Source: Lactobacillus sp. ESL0679 (lineage in GTDB: Bacteria; Bacillota; Bacilli; Lactobacillales; Lactobacillaceae). Taken from it: DNA of 64,000 nucleotides. The translations under genes were made by a program, and so were the position numbers. The notes under the pieces were generated by a model. The model made no database searches. It worked only from the letters and a program-made list of their open reading frames with translations, and was not told the DNA's origin. Below are positions 34,301-40,465 of the stretch, piece after piece. How positions within the stretch are numbered: position 1 is the stretch's first letter; every line of letters starts with the position of its first letter. Where the stretch lies: the NCBI RefSeq assembly GCF_029433515.1, contig NZ_JAQTIG010000005.1, forward strand, positions 62,001 through 126,000, read 5' to 3'.

Positions 34301-36433
34301 AATTCTAATTTGACCGATAAACAAAAGACGGAGCAGAAGCAAAAGGTCCAGGATGCTTTGACAGATGCTCAAGGTAAAGTAGATGCGGCAACTGATCAAA
34401 CAGGAATTGACACTGCTGTGTCAGATGGCAAGACAGCAATTGGTCAGGTAGAAACCGACGTGAACCTGCAAGCTGCCAAGAATAAGGCAAAACAAGATTT
34501 GCAAACGGCAGCCGACAACGCCAATACGGCAATTGATAATTCTAATTTGACCGATGAGCAAAAGACGGAGCAGAAGCAAAAGGTGCAAGAAGCTTTGACA
34601 GATGCTCAAGGTAAAGTAGATGATGCAACTGATCAAACTGGAATTGATACGGCTTTGTCAGATGGTAAGACAGCGATTGAACAGGTAGTAACAGATGTGA
34701 ACTTGCAAGCTGCTAAGAATAAGGCAAAACAGGATTTGCAAGATGCAGCTGACAACGCCAACACGGCAATTGACAATTCTAATTTAACCGACGAGCAAAA
34801 GACGGAGCAGAAGCAAAAGGTGCAAGAAGCTTTAACGGATGCTCAAGGTAAAGTAGATGCGGCAACTGATCAAGCTGGAATTGATATTGCTGTATCAGAT
34901 GGCAAGACAGCGATTAGTACTGTGACAACTGGTACGACACTTCTTGACACGCAGCACAAGGCTGAAGAACAATTGCAGTTAGCAGCTGACAATGCCATCG
35001 CAGCAGTTGATCATTCAAACTTGACTGAGGCAGAAAAGACGGAGCAAAAGCAAAAGGTACAGGATGACTTAACGGCAGCTAAAGACAAGGTTAACCAAGC
35101 AACTGATCCTTCTGGTGTTGCAAGTGAATTGAGCAAGGGTAAAGATTTACTTACTGCTAAACAAGATGCAATCACTAAGATTGATCATGCTTACACCACG
35201 GCTAAGGAAAAGCTAGTTGCAGGAGAAATTAGTCCAACGCAATTGGCTAACGCTAAGCAAAAAGCATTGGAAGATTTAGATAATGCAGCAACTGGTGCGG
35301 ATATTAATAATGATCTGTCTAATTGGCTGCGTGATATTGCTAAGTCAGCCGTTCAAGATGCAGCCACCGCAGCTGATCAAGCTATTGACAGTAACACTAG
35401 TTATAGTAAAGCCGATAAGCAGAAGCTCAAGGATAAAATTGCCGAATTGTTAAACGAAGCAATTAAGGATCAGGGTGCAATTGATCATGCAACTGATCAC
35501 GATGGTATGATTACCGAACGCAATAATGCGATTGATAAAATCATCAAGCATTACACTGATACAGCAACAATTAATCAAGTTTTGCATAGTGATGACAGCA
35601 GCAGTTCAAATAATGGTTCAACGGTAACACCGACACCACTGCCAGAAAGTAAGAAGCAAACTTTACTACACAACTCTTACGTCTATGATGAAACTGGTCA
35701 GCGGGCTAATAAGTTAGTGCTGAAAGCTGGTTCGATAGTTAATACTTACGGCATGCAAAAGATTAATGGTCATGACTTCTTTGTTCTGCAAGAGCAAGGT
35801 CAAAAGTATTACTTAGCTGCTGGTAACATTACTGGCACGGCTATTAAGCTGATCCATAATGCTTATCTTTATAGTAAGTCTGGTAAGCGGATTGGGCGGA
35901 AGGTGCTCAAGAAGGGTGCCACAATTACCGTTTATGGCGACCCAGTTACAATTGCTGATAAACAATATGTGATCATTGGTGCAGGACAATACATCAAAGC
36001 AGCCAACTTAGCTGTAATGGTAAATCTTGGTAAGTCAAATCAAGTAACGTTAGCGCAGAATGAAAAACGGATAATGCATAATGCTTATCTTTATGACGAT
36101 CAAGGCAAACGTGTTGGCCAAGTAACCTTGACGACTAATTCGGTTGTGACAATAGCTGGTACGGAAGTGATTAATGGTCGTGGATTTACTAAGTTGACCA
36201 ATGGTTATTATGTTGCTTCTGCTAATATCACGGGTGAAACGCAAAAGTTAGCGCATAATGCTTATATTTACAACAAATTGGGCAAGCGCACTAATAGAAA
36301 ACTCTTGAAGAATGGTACTCAAGTAACCGTTTATGGTGCTGGTGTTAAGATCGGTAGTAAGAAGTATTATATTATTGGTAAAAATCAGTATGTTAGGGAA
36401 GAAAATTTCATAATTAAAGTAGTTAGTTATTAA
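25349..36433 (+). CDS. Giant surface adhesin: YSIRK-type signal, beta-helix head, DUF1542-like stalk, SLAP anchor
   Basis: A single open frame of 3694 residues. The N-terminus carries a YSIRK-type export signal (FSIRKLTIGVASVLLGFTF) cleaved near VKADT. A Pro/Asp/Thr/Gln-rich linker runs to about residue 190. A right-handed beta-helix-like region rich in N, G, T and V covers roughly 195-800. Then about 2600 residues of helical Ala/Asp/Lys/Ile repeats of 75-80 residues (DUF1542-like) form a long rod. The C-terminus (from about 3434) has four SLAP units, each opening with HNxYxY. No LPxTG is present, so attachment is probably non-covalent to wall polymers. AGGAG precedes the ATG. It probably mediates adhesion or aggregation; the ligand is unknown. 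Confidence 0.93.
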   Translation: MLGKNNFKERLRKMSLESKKDRFSIRKLTIGVASVLLGFTFMGVKGQTVKADTVQPEQKQSASAKQIAELDKKSEAKSDTSANKSSQNLTTYAGLKSFLRDDSSEAKPEEPAKTPDKDDQTPPTTDEQKPVTTPDENQTPIAPDQQATKPDEDDQKPDSDTAVNIATGDEDNAAAATTTQKQKPQAKGLLETLNLATTTESSVNVGSWVGLLAAFNNSNIHEINIISNIQAPTAGVSDITVATRPLVIKSAVADPDNPVDDPRYTIDFQMYRPRDFNITPNVNITYENLNIYSRTFYGLMQTSSNTRAIVNFKNVNFIGSQMMYVGAHTEVHFYGTNTAQTVKSYTNDWGTYNAEASNQQLFEFTKKGGRLIFENGTQFTGTTYSGNVIEMTNGATGSDTINGEQLANDNEVIVKSGADVTLNPKGGNMPDSANSVENSDSANGILIYSGQGSVDIQQGGNININVGGTTDYTGTINNRKAKAINLADSGSSLTVEDGGNLNIVTNGNISDKKKKGPASTLVNIGGNLIVGKKANFNITGTNMGNFAGTLMNIGGTSEITGSDFRIKLTDNPGTGKLTLLNPGNGTTITNPDDFLLDRGTNTAANIISTGNFTLNSVRLKQPGETVSNAFRTFGFKGNTDGTLTTLDTAIEGISSSDESAAIALINNQDLPTLEFISANDGFLAIDPITDDDIEIDDDDNEIITGYANEGGAYISAVMPDSKRLGEITSPYHKEADQGIKYAAVSADTPETSGAHQGKFKFTITVSKDKLTNITSGSTATLTATKNFVEGDPSLEDPQNPQTAKLYAVDEIAAKRQADAVKAINDAAAAAKQQINTLFGEDTAKMQPYLDAIDEWVNKSTANDPTSADSVYGTTDKDEIINRRDTAITAIKQQVTAAETANAKAARDVAKQEVKEYAQKANQYLGTTDDEKIQAAVTDANDDIDKATGDDIDAAVATAKENILAAFKAQAQAAVTKETGTNSNKIKNVLALSSEQKTKYDDELQSATTDGISAIDAATDLDTAGQTFQDAKTNTEKVFDTAKTISELRTYKNTLKQKYPSLADELENESATYEEQIDSGTSDLATGKAALDKIVTTHNAAATTELQTAYDKAKQELASSSNSKVQDALTAAQDAINAVGTAGDEADMTAKKEAAQTAIDKLNALISLQNEAASEKSKYAAMYPNDASVVGQINSDIDTALATAIDKITDSSTTKDNLQEVTTAGIVGIDRVGAKAQLEQKAQEIKDQINNLSGLSAGERDEQIQKVEDLLTNSKDTGYQDQIDHAASQDAVNTLTAAGLTALNNLLTDQTLASEKNNAIIKLQDAQKAANDQIDGTNLSDADKAKYKQDIQDQVDQGISNIQAGTSQGAINDAEVTAENYINGIVTNANKQDAALQVAQTAAINDLNQYAQTAKNTIDNLPAEQLSASEKEAYKNQIDQVVTAATNNINAATTPDDVTSSKIVGKTNIDKVQVAADLAVAKAKAVQELTTSQTDNKQKIDELFTAGKIDAAKQAELKGKIDDFYNDAVDKVNQDTSTDRITIDKDAGIKAMNGVAIDAANTANQAVADAKDTALDNDGNPIGLNNLAEQLKEHIEQDSNLGPSQKLDYQKQIDDALSKAKTEVAAAETTDAVKQAATDGRTAMLQIKDAADLQSAKIAAERALLAKHDAIIEAINQKNNIDSDGKAALIAQVESAYTAALSKVDNPTPATINQVNTERDNGIDNMQNVLISAGDLDSSIKEYQDKLDQVAQDAVERVNNSSMTDDAKQEAITEINKARDDGKKEIAAKDNLADIKTAEAAGEAAILKAEKDTSLAAAKDVANKQIDDAVTNAKQEVNDPDRGLNAAEIAAAEAAIDAAAIDAHNKINAATTESAVTEAERLGQSTIYQEVDKAALVARKRQAKEEIQAAIDAGQFSEEDKQKAQKIMDTATTSIDKATNNTDIKVAKDLALAGIKNIKDAADLNTAKDAAIAALDKELNGDAATGDPGILAQIANNHDLTPEEVTKYQDQAKAAYTKAAAEINGSKDAESISARERAGILNIDQALVDAILQNKKNKANAELEQSAKDAATAIDQLELDQAKKDNLKSLVNSELEKAENKINAATDEAGINAALADGKTAISNISGHATDEELSQAATNAIADLQDKADDVKKQIAQSYNDGKIDQDQYKQLNDQVQTALDNATTAINQATTPTEVSSAAATGATTIAAVGTAKDVEEALNDNLTALNNAADQANQAIDASSSSPAEKREQKAAIEAERVKAADKIKAAKNTSDPITNMAAAKDKGVTTIANISKLYGDKDAAIKDLKKKADAAKAQIAELAKNPSDAANPYLSAGEVAAVNKAVNDALNAAISAINAAADNDEIDSAKTAGDAAITNSTLPAQLIVEKNKQIAAINAYANGANGNGAIDGLGLTDKQRTAVKAQIEAARKKAVDKINNVQLPANPTAADLTDATAAITDAEQGNVTNGDVADFGEAGINTIVNAAKDQGTLNHKNDNIKALEQYAVDAKQKIEQLGLPADKQQDQKAAVDAEVTKAKAKILAAADATAADTELSTGKTNINNVLKSAQLDGKKCAALDAVKDEQTKAITIVNKSSLTPEQKKAAIADINGVYAGIKQSIEATDNDSDLDTAKTDGINKVHAILNKENSENHPYFNNEIENTKDLASDYGNLVLTADEKNRYSDLIAKVEQGINDLNGATDLGTAVNAYDSGRTALNKLIADKEVNDAAQAAKDKIDQIPDDVLSAADKEALKGKVDTAADKATSAINKVDAPAGDVAGKADKINQIKTDGMKDIATYDTQALDHTKTDAKNKLEQEADDANTAIDDSNLTDEQKTEQKQKVQDALTNAQGRVDTATDQAGVNTALSDGKTAIDDVSKTTAILLEKNQAIKDLQDAADKANTAIDASNLSDEDKAARKADVAAAVEDAQYNIGQATTSDEIQTALSDGKTAIEQVETDMNLQAAKNKAKQELQTAADNANTAIDNSNLTDKQKTEQKQKVQDALTDAQGKVDAATDQTGIDTAVSDGKTAIGQVETDVNLQAAKNKAKQDLQTAADNANTAIDNSNLTDEQKTEQKQKVQEALTDAQGKVDDATDQTGIDTALSDGKTAIEQVVTDVNLQAAKNKAKQDLQDAADNANTAIDNSNLTDEQKTEQKQKVQEALTDAQGKVDAATDQAGIDIAVSDGKTAISTVTTGTTLLDTQHKAEEQLQLAADNAIAAVDHSNLTEAEKTEQKQKVQDDLTAAKDKVNQATDPSGVASELSKGKDLLTAKQDAITKIDHAYTTAKEKLVAGEISPTQLANAKQKALEDLDNAATGADINNDLSNWLRDIAKSAVQDAATAADQAIDSNTSYSKADKQKLKDKIAELLNEAIKDQGAIDHATDHDGMITERNNAIDKIIKHYTDTATINQVLHSDDSSSSNNGSTVTPTPLPESKKQTLLHNSYVYDETGQRANKLVLKAGSIVNTYGMQKINGHDFFVLQEQGQKYYLAAGNITGTAIKLIHNAYLYSKSGKRIGRKVLKKGATITVYGDPVTIADKQYVIIGAGQYIKAANLAVMVNLGKSNQVTLAQNEKRIMHNAYLYDDQGKRVGQVTLTTNSVVTIAGTEVINGRGFTKLTNGYYVASANITGETQKLAHNAYIYNKLGKRTNRKLLKNGTQVTVYGAGVKIGSKKYYIIGKNQYVREENFIIKVVSY
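33755..35150 (+). repeat. Tandem coding repeats in the adhesin stalk, 237-base core unit
   Basis: Six consecutive 78-80-codon units start near 33755, 33995, 34229, 34466, 34703 and 34940. The third to fifth are exactly 237 bases each and nearly identical at DNA level (units open with LQAAKNKAKQ and contain SNLTDEQKTEQKQK). The first two and the last are diverged. This pattern suggests recent expansion by recombination, and the copy number may differ between strains. Confidence 0.9.
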
Positions 36434-36448
36434 TTTCTTACCCCAAAG

Positions 36449-36482
36449 AAAAAGACTAAGCCGTTGTGCTTAGCCTTTTTTC
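36449..36482. terminator. Convergent terminator between the adhesin and the Bax-inhibitor gene
   Basis: AAAAAGACTAAGC and GCTTAGCCTTTTTT form a stem with A-run and T-run on opposite sides. It can stop transcription from both directions, fitting the convergent genes. Confidence 0.88.
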
Positions 36483-36504
36483 ATGCAAAATTAGTGAATA
36501 AAAA

Positions 36505-37215
36505 TTAATTGTTGTTATTACCGTAACCAAAAATTTCCAAAATAAAGAGGAAAATGTTAATAAAGTCAAGGTAGAGTTGCAAGGCACCTAAGACGGCCAG
36601 ACCGTTGGTTGAAACCTGATTGCCATAATTGTTGTAAATTAGCTTCATCTTGTTGGCATCGCTGGCAACTAAACCAGTGAAGATAATTACACCAATGAAG
36701 GAAAAGATGTAAGTAATTGCTGGATTATGCAAAAACAGGTTAACTATCCATGCGATGAAAAAGCCAAACAGTGCGGCACCGAAATACGCGCCCCAGTTAG
36801 TTAGGTCCTTTTTGGTAAAAGTGCCAAAGGCAGCCATTGCAATGAAGACGACGCTTGAGGAAACAAAGGCTGTTGTCAGCTGCGTCCCTGTGTAAAAGCC
36901 GGCAATTAGGGCAAATTCAAAACCATAAATCACTGCTAAAATCATTAACATGATGAAGCTGGCTAGAGGATTGCGATTAGCCTTGAAGCTAATGCCCATT
37001 GATAAGGCAAAAGGAACCAGCAAGATTACCCACATCATTGCCACCGGCATTTGCATGACCGCACTTCTAAAGACGGTCATCGTCAGGTAAGAGGCAAGAG
37101 CGGAAACCAGAACTGCCACGCCCATCAAGGCGTACATTTTAGTTAAAAAACTGTTAGTGTCAGAGATGCTGCGGATTTGCCGCCGTTGCTCTGGATTAGT
37201 ATCAAAATTATTCAT
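36505..37215 (-). CDS. Bax inhibitor-1 / YccA family membrane protein
   Basis: A 236-residue protein with seven hydrophobic segments and the BI-1 family's overall layout. The C-terminal part has the typical LGALQLYLDFINIFLFILEIFG motif with the conserved Asp. Bacterial members include YccA, a modulator of FtsH, and calcium-leak channels such as YetJ; the role here is inferred. The ribosome site on the minus strand is AGAAAGGAAA ahead of the ATG. It is a single-gene unit. Confidence 0.9.
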   Translation of the reverse strand: MNNFDTNPEQRRQIRSISDTNSFLTKMYALMGVAVLVSALASYLTMTVFRSAVMQMPVAMMWVILLVPFALSMGISFKANRNPLASFIMLMILAVIYGFEFALIAGFYTGTQLTTAFVSSSVVFIAMAAFGTFTKKDLTNWGAYFGAALFGFFIAWIVNLFLHNPAITYIFSFIGVIIFTGLVASDANKMKLIYNNYGNQVSTNGLAVLGALQLYLDFINIFLFILEIFGYGNNNN

Positions 37216-37295
37216 AAGAATTTCCTTTCTATTTGGTTTGACTTGTTACTAAATTAACACAATTAGGCTACCTAGTGAAGTAAAAGGAGATAAAT

Positions 37296-37586
37296 CTAGA
37301 CTAATCTGTTTAAATTATCATGCGTACCTAAATCGATTAATACTAAAATTAACTCTTTCTTTTTGTTATCGAAACTATAGATTAATAACCAATCATCATT
37401 ATATTGGCGGTCAATATGTAATTCACGAAAATTTTTAAATAATTTATGATCTTTATGTACTTTTAAAAATAATTGATTATTTTCTTGAATAGCTTTAAGG
37501 CAATCAATGATTTTGTTCATTGGATAATGTTTTTTAGCATAATATTTATAAGATCTTTTAAACCGCTTGGTAGGATTAATCTTCAC
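37296..37586 (-). CDS. Type II toxin, YafQ family (mRNA interferase)
   Basis: A 96-residue RelE-superfamily protein of the YafQ type. It opens with a basic segment (TKRFKRSYKYYAKKHYP), contains HKLFKNFRELHIDRQYNDDWLLIYSF and has an N-terminal-to-middle distribution of His residues as in YafQ. It would cleave mRNA on the ribosome when free of antitoxin. It overlaps the antitoxin gene upstream by 11 bases, the normal order for dinJ-yafQ. Confidence 0.86.
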   Translation of the reverse strand: MKINPTKRFKRSYKYYAKKHYPMNKIIDCLKAIQENNQLFLKVHKDHKLFKNFRELHIDRQYNDDWLLIYSFDNKKKELILVLIDLGTHDNLNRLV

Positions 37587-37839
37587 TATTCATTGCCTTA
37601 ATAAAATCATTAATTGAGTTATAGCTGCCAGCATAATCTTGGTTTTCCGCTTCTTGAATAGCTTGAGTAAGTTCCGTAACTGGCCGTAATTTTAAGGGAA
37701 TACTTTTTGTATGTTGCACTTCTTTAAGATACATTTTTATTCCTGTACTTAAGTCAAGACCATAATATTTAAAAATTGCAGTAACCTCTTTTTTCTCTTC
37801 TTCAGGAATTTTAAAATTTACTTGACTAATTTTGGTCAT
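37576..37839 (-). CDS. Type II antitoxin, RelB/DinJ family
   Basis: An 87-residue antitoxin with an N-terminal ribbon-helix-helix DNA-binding part (KISQVNFKIPEEEKKEVTAIF) and LDLSTGIKMYL as seen in RelB/DinJ proteins. The start chosen is the ATG at 37839, because GGAGG lies eight bases upstream on the minus strand; the longer frame from 37854 would start inside that ribosome site. It neutralises the adjacent toxin and probably represses the operon. Confidence 0.86.
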   Translation of the reverse strand: MTKISQVNFKIPEEEKKEVTAIFKYYGLDLSTGIKMYLKEVQHTKSIPLKLRPVTELTQAIQEAENQDYAGSYNSINDFIKAMNSED

Positions 37840-37871
37840 TTTTGGTTCCTCCATCTATTAATCTTAACTAT

Positions 37872-37920
37872 ATTATATATAAAAGCTATAAAATTACTAG
37901 AAAAATCTATCTTTTATATA
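37872..37920 (-). promoter_or_regulatory. Probable promoter/operator of the dinJ-yafQ-like pair
   Basis: A minus-strand TATAAT at 37872-37877 lies 33 bases before the antitoxin start. An inverted repeat TATATAAAAG (37876-37885) / CTTTTATATA (37911-37920) brackets the presumed promoter, a layout that fits autorepression by the ribbon-helix-helix antitoxin. The -35 box is not clear. Confidence 0.45.
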
Positions 37921-38011
37921 GAAAAAATATTTTTTATGCTATCGCAATACTTTTCTCGCATTTTCCTGTAAAATAGAGATGTTAATCAGTGTTTGTAAAA
38001 AAGGACGAAAG

Positions 38012-39358
38012 ATGGAAAAAAATCAAATTATCGACTTAGAAATCACCGACTTATCTTACGAGGCAATGGGAGTAGCGCATTATGAAGGGATGACGGTCTT
38101 CGTCACCAATGCGCTGCCAGGTGAAACGGTTAGTGCCAAAATCTTAAAGGTCAAGAAGCGGTTCGCTTTTGCCAAAATCGAAAAGATTATTAAGGAAAGC
38201 CCTGACCGGGTAAATATCAAGCTTAACCAGTGGGTGCAAACTGGGCTGGCATCACTGGCCCACATTAAGTATGACAAACAGTTGGAATTCAAGCGTAATC
38301 AGGTGGTCAACTTGTTGCAAAAGGCTCATTTGGACAATGTTGAAGTCGGTCAGACTTTGCCAAGTCCAGAAGAGACAGGCTATCGTAACAAGGCGCAGGT
38401 GCCGGTGCGGACAGTTAACGGACAATTGGAGATTGGCTTTTTCAGACGGCATTCACACGACTTGGTGCCATTGACTAATTTCTTTACGACCGATCCCGAA
38501 ATTGACCGCGTTTTGGTTGCCGTTCGTGACATTTTGCGTGCCAGCAAGGTACCAGCTTATGATGAAATTCATAATAAGGGCGAGGTGCGCTATCTTGATG
38601 TGCGCCGTAGTAAGGCTAATGGTGAACTGATGGTCATCTTGGTTTGTCTGCACAAGGATTTCCCTCAATTAGAAAAAATTGCCTCAGAAATCAAGAAAAT
38701 CGAGGGTGTTACAAGCTTAGTCTTGAATTACAACCCGAAGAAGACAAATGTTATTTTGGGTAAGGCTGACTACTTAATATTTGGTAAGCCGCAGATTGTT
38801 GACCAAATTGGTGATGTTAAGTTCAGAATTTCACCAGAGAGTTTCTTCCAAATTAACTCGCTGCAAACACCAAGATTGTACGACTTGGCAATTAAGCAAG
38901 CTGACCTGCAACCAACTGATACAGTGATCGATGCTTATTCTGGTATCGGAACGATTGGCTTGAGTGTTGCCAAGCACGTGAAGAGTGTGCGCGGGATTGA
39001 AGTTGTGCGGGATGCCGTTAAGGATGCCAATGACAACGCTGAAATGAACGATATTCACAATGCTAAGTACTTTGTTGGCAAGGCCGAAGACTTAATGCCA
39101 CATTGGGCTGATAAGGGAATTACCAGCGACGTGATTTTCGTTGATCCACCAAGAAAGGGCTTGACGCCAGAATTTATTGCTGGTGCGGTTAAGACCGGTC
39201 CGAAGAAGATTGTATATATCTCATGCAACCCCGCAACGCTTGTGCGCGACTTGCAAGAATTCCAAAAGCTGGGTTACGACTTCAACCGGATTGATCCTGT
39301 TGATATGTTCCCACAAACGCCACATGTCGAAGCAGTTACGGTGTTAACGAGAAAATAG
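38012..39358 (+). CDS. 23S rRNA (uracil-5-)-methyltransferase, RlmD/RlmCD-TrmA family
   Basis: A 448-residue class I methyltransferase. An N-terminal TRAM RNA-binding domain (EITDLSYEAMGVAHYEGM) is followed by the uracil-methyltransferase domain. AYSGIGTIGLS binds SAM, FVDPPRKGL follows, and the catalytic Cys is in SCNPATLVRDL. Firmicute homologues methylate U747 and/or U1939 of 23S rRNA. The ATG at 38012 is used because AAGGA at 38001-38005 lies six bases upstream; a frame from 37979 lacks a ribosome site. It is flanked by the two toxin-antitoxin loci. Confidence 0.9.
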   Translation: MEKNQIIDLEITDLSYEAMGVAHYEGMTVFVTNALPGETVSAKILKVKKRFAFAKIEKIIKESPDRVNIKLNQWVQTGLASLAHIKYDKQLEFKRNQVVNLLQKAHLDNVEVGQTLPSPEETGYRNKAQVPVRTVNGQLEIGFFRRHSHDLVPLTNFFTTDPEIDRVLVAVRDILRASKVPAYDEIHNKGEVRYLDVRRSKANGELMVILVCLHKDFPQLEKIASEIKKIEGVTSLVLNYNPKKTNVILGKADYLIFGKPQIVDQIGDVKFRISPESFFQINSLQTPRLYDLAIKQADLQPTDTVIDAYSGIGTIGLSVAKHVKSVRGIEVVRDAVKDANDNAEMNDIHNAKYFVGKAEDLMPHWADKGITSDVIFVDPPRKGLTPEFIAGAVKTGPKKIVYISCNPATLVRDLQEFQKLGYDFNRIDPVDMFPQTPHVEAVTVLTRK

Positions 39359-39400
39359 AAAAAAGTGCAATGAAAGTAAAAAATTTCATTGCACTTTTTT
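39359..39400 (+). terminator. Terminator after the rRNA methyltransferase gene
   Basis: AAAAAAGTGCAATGAAA pairs perfectly with TTTCATTGCACTTTTTT around GTAAAAAA, an unusually long 17-pair stem. Confidence 0.92.
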
Positions 39401-39423
39401 AGTATCTGAATTTTTATTTTTAG

Positions 39424-39452
39424 TGTTATAATTAGTACGATTAAAAGTACTA
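39424..39452 (+). promoter_or_regulatory. Extended -10 promoter with inverted-repeat operator, second toxin-antitoxin pair
   Basis: TGTTATAAT at 39424-39432 is an extended -10 element. Immediately downstream, TAGTAC at 39433-39438 and GTACTA at 39447-39452 form an inverted repeat with an eight-base gap over the expected start point. This fits autoregulation by the antitoxin encoded 15 bases further on. Confidence 0.65.
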
Positions 39453-39466
39453 CAGGAGGATGAACA

Positions 39467-39808
39467 ATGATGCTAGCGAAAAAAATAAATGTACCTTTAA
39501 CTTCGATTTCTGATGTCAAAAAGGCACCAATGAAGGCTTTTTCGTTGTCAAAAGACAATCAAGCACCAGTCTATGTGTTGAACAACAATAAAGAAGTTGG
39601 CGTCATGCTAGATATTGACCAGTATAACAAGATTATTGATCTAGTTGAAAAGGCGGGGCAGATTGTTGACAACGCGGCGGAAGAAACATATCAAAAAAAG
39701 GTTGCTGAACGTTTGGCGAAAAAGAATGAACCACATTTGTCTAATGAAGAAGTTCTTGGCAAAGATTGGGAGCAAGGCCTAGAGCAACTTTCGGATGAAT
39801 GGGAGTAA
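39467..39808 (+). CDS. Type II antitoxin, Phd/YefM or RelB-like
   Basis: A 113-residue protein. The N-terminal half resembles Phd/YefM antitoxins: VPLTSISDVKKAPMKAF, then PVYVLNNNKEVGVMLDIDQYNKIIDL. The acidic C-terminal tail would wrap the toxin. AGGAGG lies seven bases before the first of two adjacent ATG codons. The toxin gene follows after three bases, and the upstream inverted repeat is a candidate binding site. Confidence 0.82.
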   Translation: MMLAKKINVPLTSISDVKKAPMKAFSLSKDNQAPVYVLNNNKEVGVMLDIDQYNKIIDLVEKAGQIVDNAAEETYQKKVAERLAKKNEPHLSNEEVLGKDWEQGLEQLSDEWE

Positions 39809-39811
39809 TGC

Positions 39812-40123
39812 TTGGGGATGTATCAATTATCTTGGTTTAAAGAGGCAGCTGAAGAGTATCGCAAACTTGATGGTTCACAAAAAATTCAAGTTAAAAAGGG
39901 TTTAGTTAAAATTCAAGAGCGTGGCTTACAAGCTGGTAAGCCACTCGCAAAGAAAAAATATGATTTATCAATGTGTCGGGAAATAAAAATGCGTCGACTT
40001 GGCTTGAGGATTATTTTTAAGGAAAGTAATGAATCAATTCAAATCATTGATATTGTTTGTGTTGGTAAACGGTCAGATGAAGAAGTATTTGAGACAGCAG
40101 CAAAATTATTAGGGTTACTCTAA
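39812..40123 (+). CDS. Type II toxin, RelE/ParE superfamily
   Basis: A 103-residue basic protein with the RelE/ParE layout: YQLSWFKEAAEEYRKL at the N-terminus, then a GKPLAKKKYDLSMCREIKMRRLGLRIIF core strand region. The probable start is TTG at 39812, six bases after GGGAG; an ATG at 39818 is the alternative. It is most likely an mRNA interferase kept in check by the upstream antitoxin. RelE and ParE activities cannot be told apart from sequence alone. Confidence 0.82.
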   Translation: MGMYQLSWFKEAAEEYRKLDGSQKIQVKKGLVKIQERGLQAGKPLAKKKYDLSMCREIKMRRLGLRIIFKESNESIQIIDIVCVGKRSDEEVFETAAKLLGLL

Positions 40124-40203
40124 ATTGAAAAATATATGCGGGTTAAGAAATATTTTTTATATGTGACTTGCAAGAATGATTTGTGATAAAAGAGGACAAA
40201 ATT

Positions 40204-40362
40204 ATGGCAGAAGATAGCTTAAACTCTGCAGATGGGTTACCTAAAGAAGTAGAAAATGCAATGAGTGTTGCTAAAGCAGAAGAATTAGGATTGATTAATG
40301 ATACTAGTGAATCTGTCACAAGTATTAAGTCTTTGCGTAAACGCTGGAGGGGTAAAGAGTGA
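40204..40362 (+). CDS. Small hypothetical protein, 52 residues
   Basis: An ATG at 40204 has a good ribosome site, AGAGGAC at 40191-40197. The 52-residue product starts MAEDSLNSADGLPKEVEN and ends RKRWRGKE: acidic first, basic at the end. No family is recognised. An open stretch in the next frame runs on from the stop region to 40459 (reading EGWLKKRFVRHIDNLGNSF), so the gene may once have been longer and be cut by a frameshift. It sits between a toxin gene and the PD-(D/E)XK-like gene. Confidence 0.5.
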   Translation: MAEDSLNSADGLPKEVENAMSVAKAEELGLINDTSESVTSIKSLRKRWRGKE

Positions 40363-40465
40363 AGGTTGGCTTAAAAAAAGATTTGTTAGGCACATAGATA
40401 ATCTTGGCAATTCTTTTAAATTGTCACGTACAGAAACTAATGAGGTAAAGGTGGAATAAATATAA

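Noticed and set aside
26761..34636. Many long open frames opposite or out of frame in the adhesin gene
   Set aside because: They follow from the biased, repetitive codons of the stalk; none has a ribosome site or recognisable domain.
33755..35150. CRISPR-like or satellite array
   Set aside because: The repeats are in frame, 237 bases long with no unique spacers, and encode the adhesin stalk.
38252..39058. Minus-strand ORFs across the rRNA methyltransferase gene
   Set aside because: Shadows of a clearly conserved coding sequence; no domain and no ribosome sites.
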